From Gilvimarinus sp. 2_MG-2023 (GTDB taxonomy: Bacteria; Pseudomonadota; Gammaproteobacteria; Pseudomonadales; Cellvibrionaceae), in NCBI RefSeq assembly GCF_030547685.1, contig NZ_JAUOQM010000020.1, forward strand, positions 1-64,000: a DNA stretch of 64,000 bases. Reading direction: 5' to 3'. The notes under the pieces were generated by a model. The model did not search any database, was not told where the DNA came from, and was given only the letters and a program-made list of their open reading frames with translations. Position numbers and translations under genes: made by a program. Shown here piece by piece: positions 46,221 to 58,848 of the stretch. The first letter of the stretch is position 1, and every line of letters starts with the position of its first letter.

Positions 46221-46571
46221 TTACTCTGGAGAAACCTCTCCCGCTAAGTCTTCCGTTTTTTGTTTAATACTTTTCTTTCTGAGAAAGAAGATAACAAGCA
46301 ATAAAATCCAACCGATAAGAGGCATTACTAAAGGCGAAATAACCACCGCCAAAAGTCCTATTGAAGCCTCCCTTACTGGCCTTGGCGATGTAATTGAAAA
46401 AAAATAAGCCAATGTCCATATCACGAAATACGCCAAATTTGCCCCGATTGCTTTAGTAAGGCTGATATTTGCCACTTCCGGCATTGCTACATAAACTAAA
46501 TATCGAGTGACAATAAGATAGGCTACGCCTATGAACATAAGCATATGCACTGTTAACTTTTTAGAATCCAT
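46221..46571 (-). CDS. membrane protein of unknown function, possible orphan immunity
   Basis: This 116-residue inner-membrane protein has about three transmembrane helices (VHMLMFIGVAYLIVTRYLV; ANLAYFVIWTLAYFFSI; IGLLAVVISPLVMPLIGW) and a charged C-tail. The ATG at 46571 has AAGGA nine bases upstream, and a longer TTG start at 46592 is less likely. It sits directly beside the rhs core fragment, so it could be an immunity gene left from a lost toxin. No family is recognised. Confidence 0.6.
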   Translation of the reverse strand: MDSKKLTVHMLMFIGVAYLIVTRYLVYVAMPEVANISLTKAIGANLAYFVIWTLAYFFSITSPRPVREASIGLLAVVISPLVMPLIGWILLLVIFFLRKKSIKQKTEDLAGEVSPE

Positions 46572-46671
46572 TTTAAAGAACTTCCTTAGCAAAAAATCTA
46601 GTTAATCACTGGGTATCAATAAAGTCAAACACCCCTCTGACATTTATTCTTTTCTCTCCCCAAAAAACCAT

Positions 46672-46697
46672 AAAAAAAGGCCACGCAATACGTGACC
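46672..46697 (-). terminator. rho-independent terminator of ssb
   Basis: On the minus strand GGTCACG and CGTGGCC pair (one T-G) around a TATTG loop, followed by TTTTTTT. It lies about 50 bases past the ssb stop. Confidence 0.8.
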
Positions 46698-46745
46698 CTT
46701 TTTAATCTTAGAAACATTTTTTACAATTAAGGTCTTAGGTGACCT

Positions 46746-47321
46746 CTAAAAAGGAATCTCATCATCAAACGAGTCAAACCCACCGGCGGGCTGTTGTGGC
46801 GCTTGCTGAGGAGGCTGCTGAGGTGCTTGCTGCGGTGGCTGGCCCTGTGGCTGGTTATAGCCGCCTTGGTTTTGGGGTGCCTGGTTTTGGGGTGCCTGTT
46901 GTGGCGCTTGATTTTGCCCGCCGTAGTTTTGGCCACCGCCTTGGTTGTAGCTGTCTTGATTGTAGCCTGAGTTGTCGCCACCGCGAGAGTCGAGCATTTG
47001 CATTTCACCAGCCACAATCTCGGTGGTGTAGCGATCTTGACCGTCTTGGCCCTGCCACTTGCGAGTGCGCAGTGAGCCTTCGATATACACCTTGGAGCCT
47101 TTGCGCAGATACTCACCGGCAATTTCGGCCAGGCGGTTAAAAAATACTACGCGGTGCCACTCGGTGCGCTCTTGCGGCTGACCGGTGTTTTTGTCTTTCC
47201 AGGACTCGGAGGTCGCGACGCTGATATTGGTGACGGCGCCACCGGAGGGCATAAACTTGGTTTCTGGGTCTTGCCCCAGATTACCGACCAAAATGACCTT
47301 ATTAATGCCGCGCGATGCCAT
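46746..47321 (-). CDS. ssb: single-stranded DNA-binding protein
   Basis: SSB coats single-stranded DNA in replication and repair and recruits partners by its C-terminal tip. The 191-residue protein has an OB fold at 1-115 ([52 protein letters not shown]). A Gln/Gly/Asn/Pro-rich linker with repeated QQAPQQ/QNQAPQN units follows, then the acidic tip DSFDDEIPF. It lies downstream of the MFS gene and divergent from uvrA, the same neighbourhood as in Pseudomonas. Confidence 0.97.
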   Translation of the reverse strand: MASRGINKVILVGNLGQDPETKFMPSGGAVTNISVATSESWKDKNTGQPQERTEWHRVVFFNRLAEIAGEYLRKGSKVYIEGSLRTRKWQGQDGQDRYTTEIVAGEMQMLDSRGGDNSGYNQDSYNQGGGQNYGGQNQAPQQAPQNQAPQNQGGYNQPQGQPPQQAPQQPPQQAPQQPAGGFDSFDDEIPF

Positions 47322-47421
47322 ATCGTTCTCCTGAAGTTCTCGTGTCTTTTTCGAATGGTTGGTTCAATATATCGGGTGTTGAGCTTACACTATTGCAGCC
47401 GCTATCACTATAACGCTGGTC

Positions 47422-48780
47422 TCAGAGCCCCAGCAGCCGATTGATTTCGGTGCGATTAACGCCGGCGGAATCCACCTTGAGATAGACCATATCCTCGCTC
47501 GGCACCACCAATATTTCGGCCACCGCTTCGACCCCCGCCAGCTTTTGCTCAATCTCTTCTGCGCTGCGACCGGCCAAGGGAAAGAGCATGCTGGCGAGAT
47601 ACCGCGGGGGCGACATCGACCGGGCCACCAACCACCACAGGGCAACCACCAGTGCGCACAGCGCCAACACCCAAAACACGCCCGCCAACTGCAACACCAC
47701 GCCGCCCAATGCACCGCCACAAAAAGCACCGGCAAATTGAGCCGTGGAGTAAATGCCCGTGGCCGTGCCCTTGGAGCCCGCCGGCGCCATTTTGCTCACC
47801 AGAGACGGCAAAGTCGCCTCCAATAAGTTAAACGCCATAAAAAACCCGAACAAGCCAATGAGCCACCACACCATTGCTTTTGGCGCCAACATGAGCCAGA
47901 CCAGCGATAGCCCTATCAACCCAATGGCCAACAAAAACACGGGTTTTATCTGGCGGCGTTTTTCGGCAACAATAATAAATGGCAGCATGGCCAAAAAGGA
48001 CAATCCCAGAATAGGTAAATACACCCACCAATGGTGGGCCCGAGCCAAACCCAGAGGGCCATTGAGCACCACCGGCACCACCACAAAGCTGGCCATCAGG
48101 ACAAAATGCAGCGCAAATATACCGGCATTTAGGCGCAGTAGTTCTTTGTTTTGCAAGGTATGCCAGAGTAGTTGCGGCACGGCCCCGGATTCGCGGCGAC
48201 GCTTCAAACTGGGAGCAACCGAGGGTACCAAAAACACGACAACAAAGATCCCGACTAGGCCGAGCGCAGCGGTCACCCAAAAAATCAGGCTCAACCCACC
48301 CAGACCGGCCAGGGCCGGCCCCAAAACCAACGCCAGTGCGAAAGACACCCCAATGCTGGCGCCAATACTGGCCATGGCTTTAGTGCGATTTTCGTCGGCG
48401 GTCAAATCGGTGACCAGAGCCATCACAGCACTGGCGATGGCTCCCCCCCCTTGCAGTAAACGCCCCAGAATTAAGCCCCATACCGAGTCGGCCAGTGCGG
48501 CAATGACTGAGCCTGCGATAAAAATCAGCAAGCCGCCAATAATAACGGGCTTGCGACCAATTTTGTCGGACAAAACACCAAAGGGGATTTGCAGCAAGGC
48601 CTGTGAGGCTCCGTAAGCGCCCAGCGCCAACCCCAACAGGGCGGCACTGGCGCCGGTATAGCTCTCGCCGTACAGGGTGAGCACCGGCAGCACCATAAAC
48701 AGCCCCAGCATGCGAAACGCATACAGCGAGGCCAGCGCCGAGACTGTGCGGCGCTCAAAGGTGGACGGATTGGGGCTCAA
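47422..48780 (-). CDS. MFS transporter with C-terminal extension
   Basis: This 452-residue permease has about twelve transmembrane helices. The signature loop GVLSDKIGRKPVI lies between helices 2 and 3. A cytoplasmic C-terminal tail of about 60 residues (SAEEIEQKLAGVEAVAEILV, then VPSEDMVYLKVD) resembles a small alpha/beta HMA-like domain. MFS proteins of this type between ssb and uvrA are common in gammaproteobacteria. The substrate is unknown, and drug or arabinose-type efflux is only a family guess. The start has no strong competing alternative. Confidence 0.88.
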   Translation of the reverse strand: MSPNPSTFERRTVSALASLYAFRMLGLFMVLPVLTLYGESYTGASAALLGLALGAYGASQALLQIPFGVLSDKIGRKPVIIGGLLIFIAGSVIAALADSVWGLILGRLLQGGGAIASAVMALVTDLTADENRTKAMASIGASIGVSFALALVLGPALAGLGGLSLIFWVTAALGLVGIFVVVFLVPSVAPSLKRRRESGAVPQLLWHTLQNKELLRLNAGIFALHFVLMASFVVVPVVLNGPLGLARAHHWWVYLPILGLSFLAMLPFIIVAEKRRQIKPVFLLAIGLIGLSLVWLMLAPKAMVWWLIGLFGFFMAFNLLEATLPSLVSKMAPAGSKGTATGIYSTAQFAGAFCGGALGGVVLQLAGVFWVLALCALVVALWWLVARSMSPPRYLASMLFPLAGRSAEEIEQKLAGVEAVAEILVVPSEDMVYLKVDSAGVNRTEINRLLGL

Positions 48781-48911
48781 AGCTAACCTATCGTGTTATG
48801 GCAGCGCGATTGGAAGACTCTTGATACGCCGCGAAAGAGCGGAATTCTACCACCACTATCGCGACCAACCAATCACTGAAACTACACAATACAGATGCAG
48901 CGCTCATGCCG

Positions 48912-48917
48912 TATAAT
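48912..48917 (+). promoter_or_regulatory. -10 element of the uvrA promoter
   Basis: A perfect TATAAT lies 35 bases before the proposed TTG start of uvrA. The -35 position is a poor match. This element falls inside the longest open frame, which argues against the upstream ATG codons as the real start. Confidence 0.55.
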
Positions 48918-48951
48918 GATGGGTTTTCCGACGTCCCCACAGGTGAGCTTT

Positions 48952-51807
48952 TTGGATACGATTTTTGTACGCGGCGCCCGCACTCATAATTTAAAGAATA
49001 TCGACTTGGATATTCCCCGCGATAAGCTGGTGGTCATTACCGGTTTATCGGGCTCGGGTAAATCGTCTCTGGCGTTTGACACTCTATACGCCGAGGGCCA
49101 GCGCCGCTACGTCGAATCGCTCTCCACCTATGCCCGCCAGTTTTTGTCGATGATGGAAAAACCCGACGTCGACCATGTTGAGGGTTTGAGCCCCGCCATT
49201 TCCATCGAGCAAAAGTCCACCTCGCACAACCCGCGCTCTACCGTGGGCACCATTACCGAGATATACGATTACCTGCGTTTGCTGTTTGCCCGGGTGGGCG
49301 AGCCGCGCTGCCCCACGCACAAACAGCCGCTGGCCGCGCAAACCATTAGCGAAATGGTGGATACCGTACTGGCTCTGCCCGAAGGCACTAAGCTGATGCT
49401 GATGGCACCGGTGGTGCGCGACCGCAAAGGTGAGCACTTACACACCTTGGAGAGTTTGCAGCGCGATGGCTTTATTCGTGCTCGCATCGACGGCATTCTG
49501 GTTGACCTAGATGATGCCCCAGAGCTGGATAAAAAGAAAAAACACACCATTGAAGTGGTGGTCGACCGCTTTAAAGTGCGCGACGATTTACAAGTGCGCC
49601 TGGCGGAGTCATTCGAAACGGCACTGAATTTATCGGAAGGGCTGGTCAGCATCAGCTATATGGACGGTGAGCAAGACGACCGGCTGTTCAGCGCCAAACA
49701 CGCCTGCCCAGTGTGTGACTACAGCTTGAGCGAGCTGGAACCGCGCTTGTTCTCGTTTAACAATCCCGCCGGCGCCTGCCCCACCTGTGATGGCCTGGGG
49801 ATTAAACAATTTTTCGATGAGAGCAAGGTTGTACTCTTTCCCGAGGCGCCCCTGTCGCAAGGAGCCATTCGCGGCTGGGATAAACGCAACATTTATTACT
49901 TCCATATGCTGACGGCACTGGCCGAGCACTACGGCTTTGATGTCGACACTCCCTGGAACGAATTACAGGCCGAACACCGCAAGGTGATTCTCACCGGTTC
50001 CGGCAGCGAATCCATCAGCTTTAACTACGTCAATGAGCGCGGCGATGTGATTAAGCGCAATCACACCTTTGAAGGGGTGGTGCCTAACCTAGAGCGGCGC
50101 TACCGCGACACCGAATCGGCCAGTGTGCGCGAAGAGCTGGCCAAGTATTTATCCACCCAGCACTGTCCCAGCTGCCATGGCGCTCGCCTTCGCGAATCCG
50201 CACGCAACGTGTTTGTCGATGAAAAGACCTTGCCCGAGCTGGCAGATATGCCGGTGGGTGAAGCTCAAACCTATTTCACTCAACTGACGTTCGAGGGTGC
50301 CAAAGCCGGCATCGCCGATAAAATTCTAAAAGAGTTGCGCGATCGCTTCCAATTTTTGGTAGATGTCGGGCTAAATTACCTCACCCTGAGCCGCAGCGCC
50401 GATACGCTTTCTGGCGGGGAAGCCCAACGCATTCGATTGGCCAGCCAAATTGGTGCGGGCCTTGTGGGCGTGATGTACATTCTCGACGAGCCCTCCATCG
50501 GCCTGCACCAGCGCGACAACGAACGCCTATTGAAAACCCTGACCCACCTGCGCGACTTAGGCAACACGGTGATTGTGGTTGAGCACGATGAAGACGCCAT
50601 ACGCCTGGCTGACCATGTGATTGATATTGGCCCGGGCGCGGGGGTTCACGGCGGCGAAGTCATTGCCGAGGGTACCGTGAACGACATTATGGCCAATCAG
50701 AACTCTCTGACCGGCCAGTACCTATCAGGCGGCAAAGAAATTGCCGTGCCCACAAAGCGCGTCAAAGCCGACGCCAAGCGCACTCTAAGCCTAACCGGTG
50801 CCCGCGGCAACAATCTGCAAAATATCGATTTAACACTGCCCTTGGGGCTGATGACTTGCGTCACCGGTGTGTCCGGCTCGGGCAAGTCCACCTTGATTAA
50901 CGCCACGCTTTACCCGGTAGCCGCCACCGAGCTCAACGGCGCCACGACCTTAAAGCCCGCCGATTTCGACACCATAGAGGGCATGGACCAGCTGGACAAA
51001 TGCGTCGACATTGACCAGAGCCCCATCGGCCGTACGCCGCGCTCCAACCCCGCCACCTACACGGGTATTTTTACTCCGGTGCGCGAACTGTTTGCCGGCA
51101 CTCAAGAGGCCCGATCGCGCGGCTACAAGCCTGGGCGCTTTAGCTTTAATGTCAAAGGCGGCCGCTGCGAGGCCTGCCAGGGTGATGGGGTCACCAAGGT
51201 GGAAATGCACTTTTTACCGGATGTGTACGTCCCCTGCGATGTCTGTAAAGGCAAGCGCTACAACCGCGAAACTCTGGAGATCAAATACAAAGGCAAAAAT
51301 ATCCACGAGGTATTGGAGCTCACCATCGAAGAGGGGCGCGAATTTTTCGACGCCATACCGGCGGTGGCCAAAAAGCTACAAACCCTAATGGATGTGGGCC
51401 TGAGTTATATTCGCCTGGGGCAGGCAGCCACCACCCTTTCGGGCGGTGAAGCACAACGGGTGAAGCTGGCCAAAGAGCTGTCCAAACGCGATACCGGCCA
51501 AACCCTGTATATTTTGGACGAACCCACCACCGGCCTACACTTTGCCGATATTCAGCTGCTGCTGGATGTGCTGCACCGCCTGCGCAACGACGGCAACACG
51601 ATTGTGGTGATTGAGCACAACCTGGACGTCATCAAAACCGCGGACTATATCGTCGATCTGGGCCCCGAGGGCGGCAGCGGCGGCGGCCAGATTATCGCCA
51701 CCGGCACCCCGGAAGAAGTCGCCAAAAATAAAAAATCCCACACAGGCCACTTTTTGGCACCCATGCTCAAAGCGGCACGGCAAAAAAACCAAGCCAAAAC
51801 ACCCTAA
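48952..51807 (+). CDS. uvrA: excinuclease ABC subunit A
   Basis: UvrA is the damage-sensing ATPase of nucleotide excision repair. Two ABC modules are present: Walker [14 protein letters not shown] and [13 protein letters not shown], signatures [12 protein letters not shown] and [12 protein letters not shown]. Zinc-finger cysteines are CPVCDY/CPTCDG and [14 protein letters not shown]. The start is set at TTG 48952 ([18 protein letters not shown] follows) because AGGTGAG lies just upstream, the protein then begins as UvrA usually does, and a TATAAT precedes it. The longest frame would start at 48895. No CTGT-N8-ACAG LexA box is seen upstream. Confidence 0.96.
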   Translation: MDTIFVRGARTHNLKNIDLDIPRDKLVVITGLSGSGKSSLAFDTLYAEGQRRYVESLSTYARQFLSMMEKPDVDHVEGLSPAISIEQKSTSHNPRSTVGTITEIYDYLRLLFARVGEPRCPTHKQPLAAQTISEMVDTVLALPEGTKLMLMAPVVRDRKGEHLHTLESLQRDGFIRARIDGILVDLDDAPELDKKKKHTIEVVVDRFKVRDDLQVRLAESFETALNLSEGLVSISYMDGEQDDRLFSAKHACPVCDYSLSELEPRLFSFNNPAGACPTCDGLGIKQFFDESKVVLFPEAPLSQGAIRGWDKRNIYYFHMLTALAEHYGFDVDTPWNELQAEHRKVILTGSGSESISFNYVNERGDVIKRNHTFEGVVPNLERRYRDTESASVREELAKYLSTQHCPSCHGARLRESARNVFVDEKTLPELADMPVGEAQTYFTQLTFEGAKAGIADKILKELRDRFQFLVDVGLNYLTLSRSADTLSGGEAQRIRLASQIGAGLVGVMYILDEPSIGLHQRDNERLLKTLTHLRDLGNTVIVVEHDEDAIRLADHVIDIGPGAGVHGGEVIAEGTVNDIMANQNSLTGQYLSGGKEIAVPTKRVKADAKRTLSLTGARGNNLQNIDLTLPLGLMTCVTGVSGSGKSTLINATLYPVAATELNGATTLKPADFDTIEGMDQLDKCVDIDQSPIGRTPRSNPATYTGIFTPVRELFAGTQEARSRGYKPGRFSFNVKGGRCEACQGDGVTKVEMHFLPDVYVPCDVCKGKRYNRETLEIKYKGKNIHEVLELTIEEGREFFDAIPAVAKKLQTLMDVGLSYIRLGQAATTLSGGEAQRVKLAKELSKRDTGQTLYILDEPTTGLHFADIQLLLDVLHRLRNDGNTIVVIEHNLDVIKTADYIVDLGPEGGSGGGQIIATGTPEEVAKNKKSHTGHFLAPMLKAARQKNQAKTP

Positions 51808-51820
51808 GATACACCACCGC

Positions 51821-51860
51821 CACTTGGGCCGGGCATAGAGTAAATATCCCGGCCTAAGTG
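51821..51860 (+). terminator. long hairpin after uvrA
   Basis: CACTTGGGCCGGG pairs with CCCGGCCTAAGTG (13 bp, one G-T) around a 14-base loop, 13 bases after the uvrA stop. No T-tract follows, so it may be a Rho-assisted terminator or 3' end stabiliser. Confidence 0.55.
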
Positions 51861-51877
51861 CGAACTTTGCCTCTTGC

Positions 51878-51886
51878 TGGTATAAT
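51878..51886 (+). promoter_or_regulatory. extended -10 promoter of icd
   Basis: TGGTATAAT is a perfect TATAAT with the TGn extension. There is no good -35, as is usual for extended -10 promoters. Transcription would start near 51893, giving a leader of about 170 bases. Confidence 0.6.
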
Positions 51887-51892
51887 TCGCGC

Positions 51893-54291
<2,399 letters not shown>

Positions 54292-54315
54292 ATCGCCTAC
54301 TTACCTTTGCTGAAA

Positions 54316-54343
54316 AACCGGAGCTCTGCTCCGGTTTTTTTTT
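54316..54343 (+). terminator. rho-independent terminator of icd
   Basis: CCGGAGC and GCTCCGG with a TCT loop are followed by TTTTTTTTT, about 26 bases past the stop codon. Confidence 0.9.
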
Positions 54344-54464
54344 GCCCCAAAAATACCGTCGTATACATTCATCGATAAATTCAATCAAACCCGCCTAACC
54401 AGTCTGTGGGTGGACTCTGTTATTTACGCTAAGCTTGGTCGAAAGACGTAGAAAGGAGTAAATC

Positions 54465-55436
54465 ATGGGCTTATTAGTAGAAGGCCAGTGGCAAGACCGT
54501 TGGTACGACACGCAAAAGAGCGGCGGCAAATTTGTCCGCCAAGAAGCCACTTTTCGTCATTGGATTACTGCCGACGGTAGCGCTGGCCCCAAGGGTGGAG
54601 ATGGCTTTAGAGCCGAAAAAGGGCGTTACCACTTATATGTTTCTTACGCCTGCCCCTGGGCACACCGAACGTTAATTTTCCGCGCCCTTAAGGGTTTAAC
54701 CGACTGGATCGGTGTTTCAGTCGTCCACCCACTAATGCAAGACAACGGCTGGACGTTTAACCCCAATGAAAAAGTCGTACCAGACCCTATTCACAACGCT
54801 CAATATCTATACCAAATTTACACCGCCGACACCCCGGACTTTACCGGTCGTGTGACCGTACCTTTACTGTGGGATAAACAACTAAAGCGCATTGTCAGCA
54901 ATGAATCAGCGGATATTATTCGCATGTTCAATCAAGCGTTTGACCACCTAGGCGCCGCTCAAGGCGACTATTACCCGCAAGCTTTACACAGCGAGATCAA
55001 CAGCGTTAATAACAGGGTTTACCACACCGTCAACAACGGCGTTTATCGGGCAGGCTTTGCCACCACTCAAGAAGCTTATAACGAGGCCGTTAGCGAGCTG
55101 TTTGACAGCCTAGAGTGGCTAGAGGGAATTCTGTCGCGCAACCGCTACTTAACCGGGTATAAGATTACAGAGGCAGACTGGCGGCTTTTTACCACACTCA
55201 TCCGGTTCGACGCCGTTTACCACGGCCACTTTAAATGCAATTTAAAACAAATTGCCAACTACCCTAACCTATCAGCTTATATGCGCGAGTTGTACCAATG
55301 GCCTGGGGTAGCCGACACTGTGCACTTTGACCATATCAAATCACACTATTATCAAAGCCACACAACCATTAATCCCACAGGCATAGTGCCTAAAGGGCCT
55401 ATTCTCGATTTAAACGCAGCACACGGGCGCGATTAA
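54465..55436 (+). CDS. yqjG: glutathionyl-hydroquinone reductase (omega/Xi-class GST)
   Basis: This 323-residue enzyme reduces glutathionyl-hydroquinones and resembles E. coli YqjG. The catalytic Cys lies in YACPWAHRTLIFRALKGL. Other family landmarks are ITADGSAGPKGGDGFRAEKG, VPLLWDKQLKRIVSNES and the all-alpha GST C-domain with YLTGYKITEADWRLFTTLI. AAGGAG precedes the ATG. It stands alone between icd and the convergent rplQ. Confidence 0.93.
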   Translation: MGLLVEGQWQDRWYDTQKSGGKFVRQEATFRHWITADGSAGPKGGDGFRAEKGRYHLYVSYACPWAHRTLIFRALKGLTDWIGVSVVHPLMQDNGWTFNPNEKVVPDPIHNAQYLYQIYTADTPDFTGRVTVPLLWDKQLKRIVSNESADIIRMFNQAFDHLGAAQGDYYPQALHSEINSVNNRVYHTVNNGVYRAGFATTQEAYNEAVSELFDSLEWLEGILSRNRYLTGYKITEADWRLFTTLIRFDAVYHGHFKCNLKQIANYPNLSAYMRELYQWPGVADTVHFDHIKSHYYQSHTTINPTGIVPKGPILDLNAAHGRD

Positions 55437-55484
55437 ACCCATCGCGAAAGGCCATTTGAAACAAAAAATCCACACGCACAAAAA

Positions 55485-55514
55485 CACAAAAAGCCGGCAA
55501 GCCGGCTTTTTGTG
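55485..55514. terminator. bidirectional terminator between yqjG and rplQ
   Basis: CACAAAAAGCCGGC is followed almost at once by GCCGGCTTTTTGTG, a long perfect palindrome with T-runs for both directions. It ends the convergent yqjG and alpha-operon transcripts. Confidence 0.85.
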
Positions 55515-55535
55515 TTTGCGATGAGAAAGTCGGTG

Positions 55536-55922
55536 TTACTCGACTTCTGCCGCTTCTTCAACTGCAGGACGATCAACCAACTCGACGTAAGCCATGGTAG
55601 CTTTGTCGCCGGTACGCAGACCGCACTTCATAATACGCAGGTAGCCACCAGGACGTGACTCGTAGCGTGGGCCCAGCTCGGCAAACAACTTACCTACCGC
55701 TTTTGGGTTACGCAGACGAGCAAACGCTAAACGGCGATTGGCTACGCTGTCGCTCTTTGCCAAGGTAATCAGAGGCTCAGCGTAACGACGCAGCTCTTTT
55801 GCCTTAGGCAAAGTGGTTTTAATCAGTTCGTGCTCAACCAGTGACGCTGTCATGTTGCGAAACATGGCTTTGCGATGTGAACTGTTACGATTCAGTTGAC
55901 GGCCACTATGACGATGACGCAT
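55536..55922 (-). CDS. rplQ: 50S ribosomal protein L17
   Basis: L17 is the last gene of the alpha operon. It is 128 residues long, beginning [20 protein letters not shown] with [20 protein letters not shown] next, fully typical of the bacterial protein. The acidic tail ([11 protein letters not shown]) extends slightly past the conserved core. Confidence 0.98.
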   Translation of the reverse strand: MRHRHSGRQLNRNSSHRKAMFRNMTASLVEHELIKTTLPKAKELRRYAEPLITLAKSDSVANRRLAFARLRNPKAVGKLFAELGPRYESRPGGYLRIMKCGLRTGDKATMAYVELVDRPAVEEAAEVE

Positions 55923-55994
55923 GACGCTAAATCCTTCACTTATGATTGCTTCACAGCAATCTCGTTAACCCGCGCAAACGCGGGACTGAATTAA

Positions 55995-56990
55995 TTAGTC
56001 TTCGTTGCGCAGGCTGGCGGGTGGCCAGTTTTCCAAACGCATACCGAGAGACAAACCGCGCGAGGCAAGTACGTCTTTGATCTCGGTCAGAGACTTTTTA
56101 CCCAAGTTCGGAGTTTTTAACAGCTCAACTTCTGTGCGCTGAATCAAATCACCGATGTAGTAGATATTTTCCGCTTTTAGGCAGTTGGCCGAACGAACGG
56201 TCAGCTCCAGATCATCCACCGGACGCAACAGAACAGGATCAATCGCCTCTTCTTTTTCTTCCGGTTGTGACTGGCTTTCACCTTCGAGGTCAACAAACAC
56301 CGCCAGCTGCTGCTGGAGGATAGTCGCTGCACGACGGATAGCTTCTTCGGGGTCCAGGGTACCGTTGGTCTCCAGATCCAAAATCAGTTTATCCAGATCG
56401 GTACGCTGCTCAACACGAGCGCTGTCTACACTGTAGGCAACACGACGCACTGGGCTGTAAGAAGCGTCCAATTGCAGACGACCAATTGCGCGGTTTTCAT
56501 CTTCCTCCTGACGACGGGCGTCAGCAGGCTGATAACCACGACCGCGAGCAACGGTTAAACGCATGCTTACGGTGGTGTCGCCAGTAATGTTGCAGATCAC
56601 GTGCTCGGGGTTTTTAATCTCGATTTCGTGGTCTACTTGGATATCACCGGCAGTGACGACACCCGGACCTTTTTTGGTCAGGGTCAGAACTGCCTGATCC
56701 TTGCCGTGCATAACAACGGCGACGCCTTTCAGGTTAAGGAGGATTTCAATAACATCCTCACGTACACCTTCAATATCGCTGTACTCATGCAGCACACCGT
56801 CGATTTCGGCTTCCGTAATGGCACAACCGGCCATTGAGGAGAGCAGAATACGACGCAGCGCATTGCCCAGAGTATGTCCGAAACCACGTTCTAGCGGCTC
56901 CAGCACGACCTTGGCGTGGGTCGGGCCGTTTTCGGTTACGTCGATATGACGCGGAGTCAAAAATTCGTTTACTGCAGTCTGCATAGCCAC
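55995..56990 (-). CDS. rpoA: RNA polymerase alpha subunit
   Basis: This 331-residue alpha subunit has the N-terminal dimerisation domain ([20 protein letters not shown]) and the C-terminal domain that contacts UP elements and activators ([36 protein letters not shown]). It follows rpsD and precedes rplQ in the standard alpha operon order. Confidence 0.99.
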   Translation of the reverse strand: MAMQTAVNEFLTPRHIDVTENGPTHAKVVLEPLERGFGHTLGNALRRILLSSMAGCAITEAEIDGVLHEYSDIEGVREDVIEILLNLKGVAVVMHGKDQAVLTLTKKGPGVVTAGDIQVDHEIEIKNPEHVICNITGDTTVSMRLTVARGRGYQPADARRQEEDENRAIGRLQLDASYSPVRRVAYSVDSARVEQRTDLDKLILDLETNGTLDPEEAIRRAATILQQQLAVFVDLEGESQSQPEEKEEAIDPVLLRPVDDLELTVRSANCLKAENIYYIGDLIQRTEVELLKTPNLGKKSLTEIKDVLASRGLSLGMRLENWPPASLRNED

Positions 56991-57010
56991 ACCTGTTAAC
57001 GGTTAATCCC

Positions 57011-57631
57011 TTACTTGGAGTAAAGCTCTACGATAAGGTTTTCGTTGATTTCAGCCGGCAAGTCGCTGCGCTCAGGAACGCGCTTAAAAGTGCCTTCCTT
57101 TTTGTCAGCGTTGACTTCAACCCACTCAACATCAGCGCGCTGGCCTGACAGAGTCAGAGCGTTCTGGATGCGAAGTTGGTTTTTAGCCTTCTCGCGGATG
57201 GTCACAACATCACCTTCTGCTACTTGGAAAGAAGCAATGTTAACGGTTTGGCCATTAACAACAATCGCCTTATGCGATACCAACTGACGAGATTCGGCGC
57301 GTGTAGAACCAAAACCCATGCGGTATACAACATTGTCCAGACGACATTCCAGCAGCTTCAACAAGTTCTCACCGGTAGCGCCTTTACGACGAGCGGCTTC
57401 TTTGTAGTAAGCACGGAATTGCTTCTCGAGCACACCGTAGGTGCGACGTACTTTTTGTTTCTCACGCAGCTGTACACCGTAATCAGACAGGCGTCCACGG
57501 CGTTGGCCGTGCATACCTGGAGCGGTTTCCAGCTTACATTTTGAGTCCAGCGCGCGGGCACCACTTTTTAGAAAAAGATCAGTACCTTCGCGACGGGCCA
57601 GCTTACATGTTGGTCCAATATAACGTGCCAT
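57011..57631 (-). CDS. rpsD: 30S ribosomal protein S4
   Basis: S4 is 206 residues long. It begins [20 protein letters not shown], with the S4 RNA-binding domain in the second half ([34 protein letters not shown]-like stretch). In E. coli S4 represses translation of its own operon by binding the rpsM leader. Confidence 0.99.
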   Translation of the reverse strand: MARYIGPTCKLARREGTDLFLKSGARALDSKCKLETAPGMHGQRRGRLSDYGVQLREKQKVRRTYGVLEKQFRAYYKEAARRKGATGENLLKLLECRLDNVVYRMGFGSTRAESRQLVSHKAIVVNGQTVNIASFQVAEGDVVTIREKAKNQLRIQNALTLSGQRADVEWVEVNADKKEGTFKRVPERSDLPAEINENLIVELYSK

Positions 57632-57643
57632 TAGTTTGCCCCC

Positions 57644-58036
57644 TTACACTCGACGTTTCTTCGGCGGACGACATCCATTGTGCGGAATAGGCGTCACGTC
57701 AGTGATGTTGGTTATCTTGTAACCAGCGTTGTTCAGAGCACGTACAGCCGACTCACGGCCTGGCCCTGGACCTTTAACCTCAACGTCAAGGTTCTTTAAG
57801 CCGTATTCTTTAGCGGCTTCACCGGCACGCTCTGCAGCAACCTGGGCTGCGAACGGGGTGCTTTTACGCGAACCGCGGAAGCCGGAGCCACCTGCAGTCG
57901 CCCAGCTCAGGGTATTGCCCTGGCGGTCGGAGATCGTAACGATCGTGTTGTTGAAAGAGGCGTGGATGTGTGCAACACCATCAGCAACCTGCTTTCTAAC
58001 TTTTTTCTTTGTAGACTTATTACCTGGCTTGGCCAT
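57644..58036 (-). CDS. rpsK: 30S ribosomal protein S11
   Basis: S11 is 130 residues long, with [20 protein letters not shown] and [20 protein letters not shown] and the terminal [13 protein letters not shown]. It sits between rpsM and rpsD as expected. Confidence 0.99.
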   Translation of the reverse strand: MAKPGNKSTKKKVRKQVADGVAHIHASFNNTIVTISDRQGNTLSWATAGGSGFRGSRKSTPFAAQVAAERAGEAAKEYGLKNLDVEVKGPGPGRESAVRALNNAGYKITNITDVTPIPHNGCRPPKKRRV

Positions 58037-58091
58037 AGCAATCTCTTCCTAACTGTTGTTACCGTACTTTTGAATGTAAGCGTTCAGTCAA

Positions 58092-58448
58092 TTATTTTCT
58101 AATTGGCTTACGCGGACCTTTGCGGGTACGAGCGTTAGTCTTAGTACGCTGACCACGGAGCGGCAGACTACGACGGTGGCGCAAACCACGGTAGCATCCC
58201 AAATCCATCAGGCGTTTAATGTTCATAGACACAACACGACGCAGGTCACCCTCTACGGTGAACTTGCCTACTTCGTTACGGATCTGATCAACCTGTTCTT
58301 CAGACAAAGAACCGATTTTCACATCTTCCGCAATGCCAGTCGCAGCGCAAATCTGCTTGGCAGTAGTACGGCCTACCCCGAAAATATAAGTCAGGGATAT
58401 AACCGCGTGTTTGTGGTCTGGTATGTTGACACCAGCAATACGGGCCAT
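58092..58448 (-). CDS. rpsM: 30S ribosomal protein S13
   Basis: S13 is 118 residues long. It begins [20 protein letters not shown] and ends [18 protein letters not shown]. It is the first gene of the alpha operon, preceded by a 260-base gap carrying a promoter and hairpins. S4 feedback control at this start is known in E. coli. Confidence 0.99.
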   Translation of the reverse strand: MARIAGVNIPDHKHAVISLTYIFGVGRTTAKQICAATGIAEDVKIGSLSEEQVDQIRNEVGKFTVEGDLRRVVSMNIKRLMDLGCYRGLRHRRSLPLRGQRTKTNARTRKGPRKPIRK

Positions 58449-58531
58449 TCAAATTACTCCAGTAACTTTAAAATTGCAGCGTTGACGTGGATTTACCCCA
58501 CCCCGTAACGCACATGGTAAAAAGGCGCGCA

Positions 58532-58560
58532 AGGATAGCGATAAAAACACAAAAAAGCAA
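58532..58560 (-). promoter_or_regulatory. predicted promoter of the alpha operon
   Basis: On the minus strand TTGCTT (58560-58555), 17 bases, then TATCCT (58537-58532), followed by TTGCGCGCC, a GC-rich start region as seen in ribosomal promoters. The leader to rpsM would be about 75 bases. Confidence 0.55.
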
Positions 58561-58562
58561 TA

Positions 58563-58677
58563 GCCTGATGATTTCTCATCAGACGACAGTCAACGCCCCC
58601 AGTGTGCAAGCCAGCTGAAAAGGCTTATTTCAGTACTCAGCTGGCAGAAAAGGTGGCATGAAATGCCACCTTTTCTG
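58563..58677 (-). terminator. hairpin cluster between rpmJ and rpsM
   Basis: In RNA order there is first a 15-bp perfect hairpin (CAGAAAAGGTGGCAT / ATGCCACCTTTTCTG, loop of 3, 58677-58645). Next comes GCCAGCTGA / TCAGCTGGC overlapping its base (58645-58610), then CTGATGA - GAAA - TCATCAG (58580-58563). The first probably ends the spc operon transcript after rpmJ. The others lie between it and the alpha promoter. Confidence 0.6.
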
Positions 58678-58709
58678 GCCGATGAGCGGCGAGCCGCCCC
58701 TCGTCTTGC

Positions 58710-58826
58710 TTAGCCTTGACGCTGCTTGTGGCGCGGCTCAGTGTTGCAGATAACTCGCAGAACACCGTTGCGACGTACCATTTTACAGTTGCGGCAAATC
58801 TTTTTAACAGAAGCACGAACTTTCAT
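58710..58826 (-). CDS. rpmJ: 50S ribosomal protein L36
   Basis: This 38-residue ribosomal protein is too short for most gene lists. It reads [20 protein letters not shown] then [18 protein letters not shown]. The zinc ligands Cys11, Cys14, Cys27 and His33 are all present (the C+ form). It lies 22 bases after secY on the same strand, the usual end of the spc operon. Confidence 0.97.
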   Translation of the reverse strand: MKVRASVKKICRNCKMVRRNGVLRVICNTEPRHKQRQG

Positions 58827-58848
58827 GATCCTACCCTTTCAACAGAGG

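Noticed and set aside
45997-46407. Plus-strand frame of 136 codons
   Set aside because: It runs antisense through the decayed rhs fragment and into the membrane protein gene.
48870-48900. Possible LexA box before uvrA (ACTGAAACTACACAATACAG)
   Set aside because: The CTG and CAG halves are 13 bases apart instead of 10 and the inner bases do not match CTGT/ACAG.
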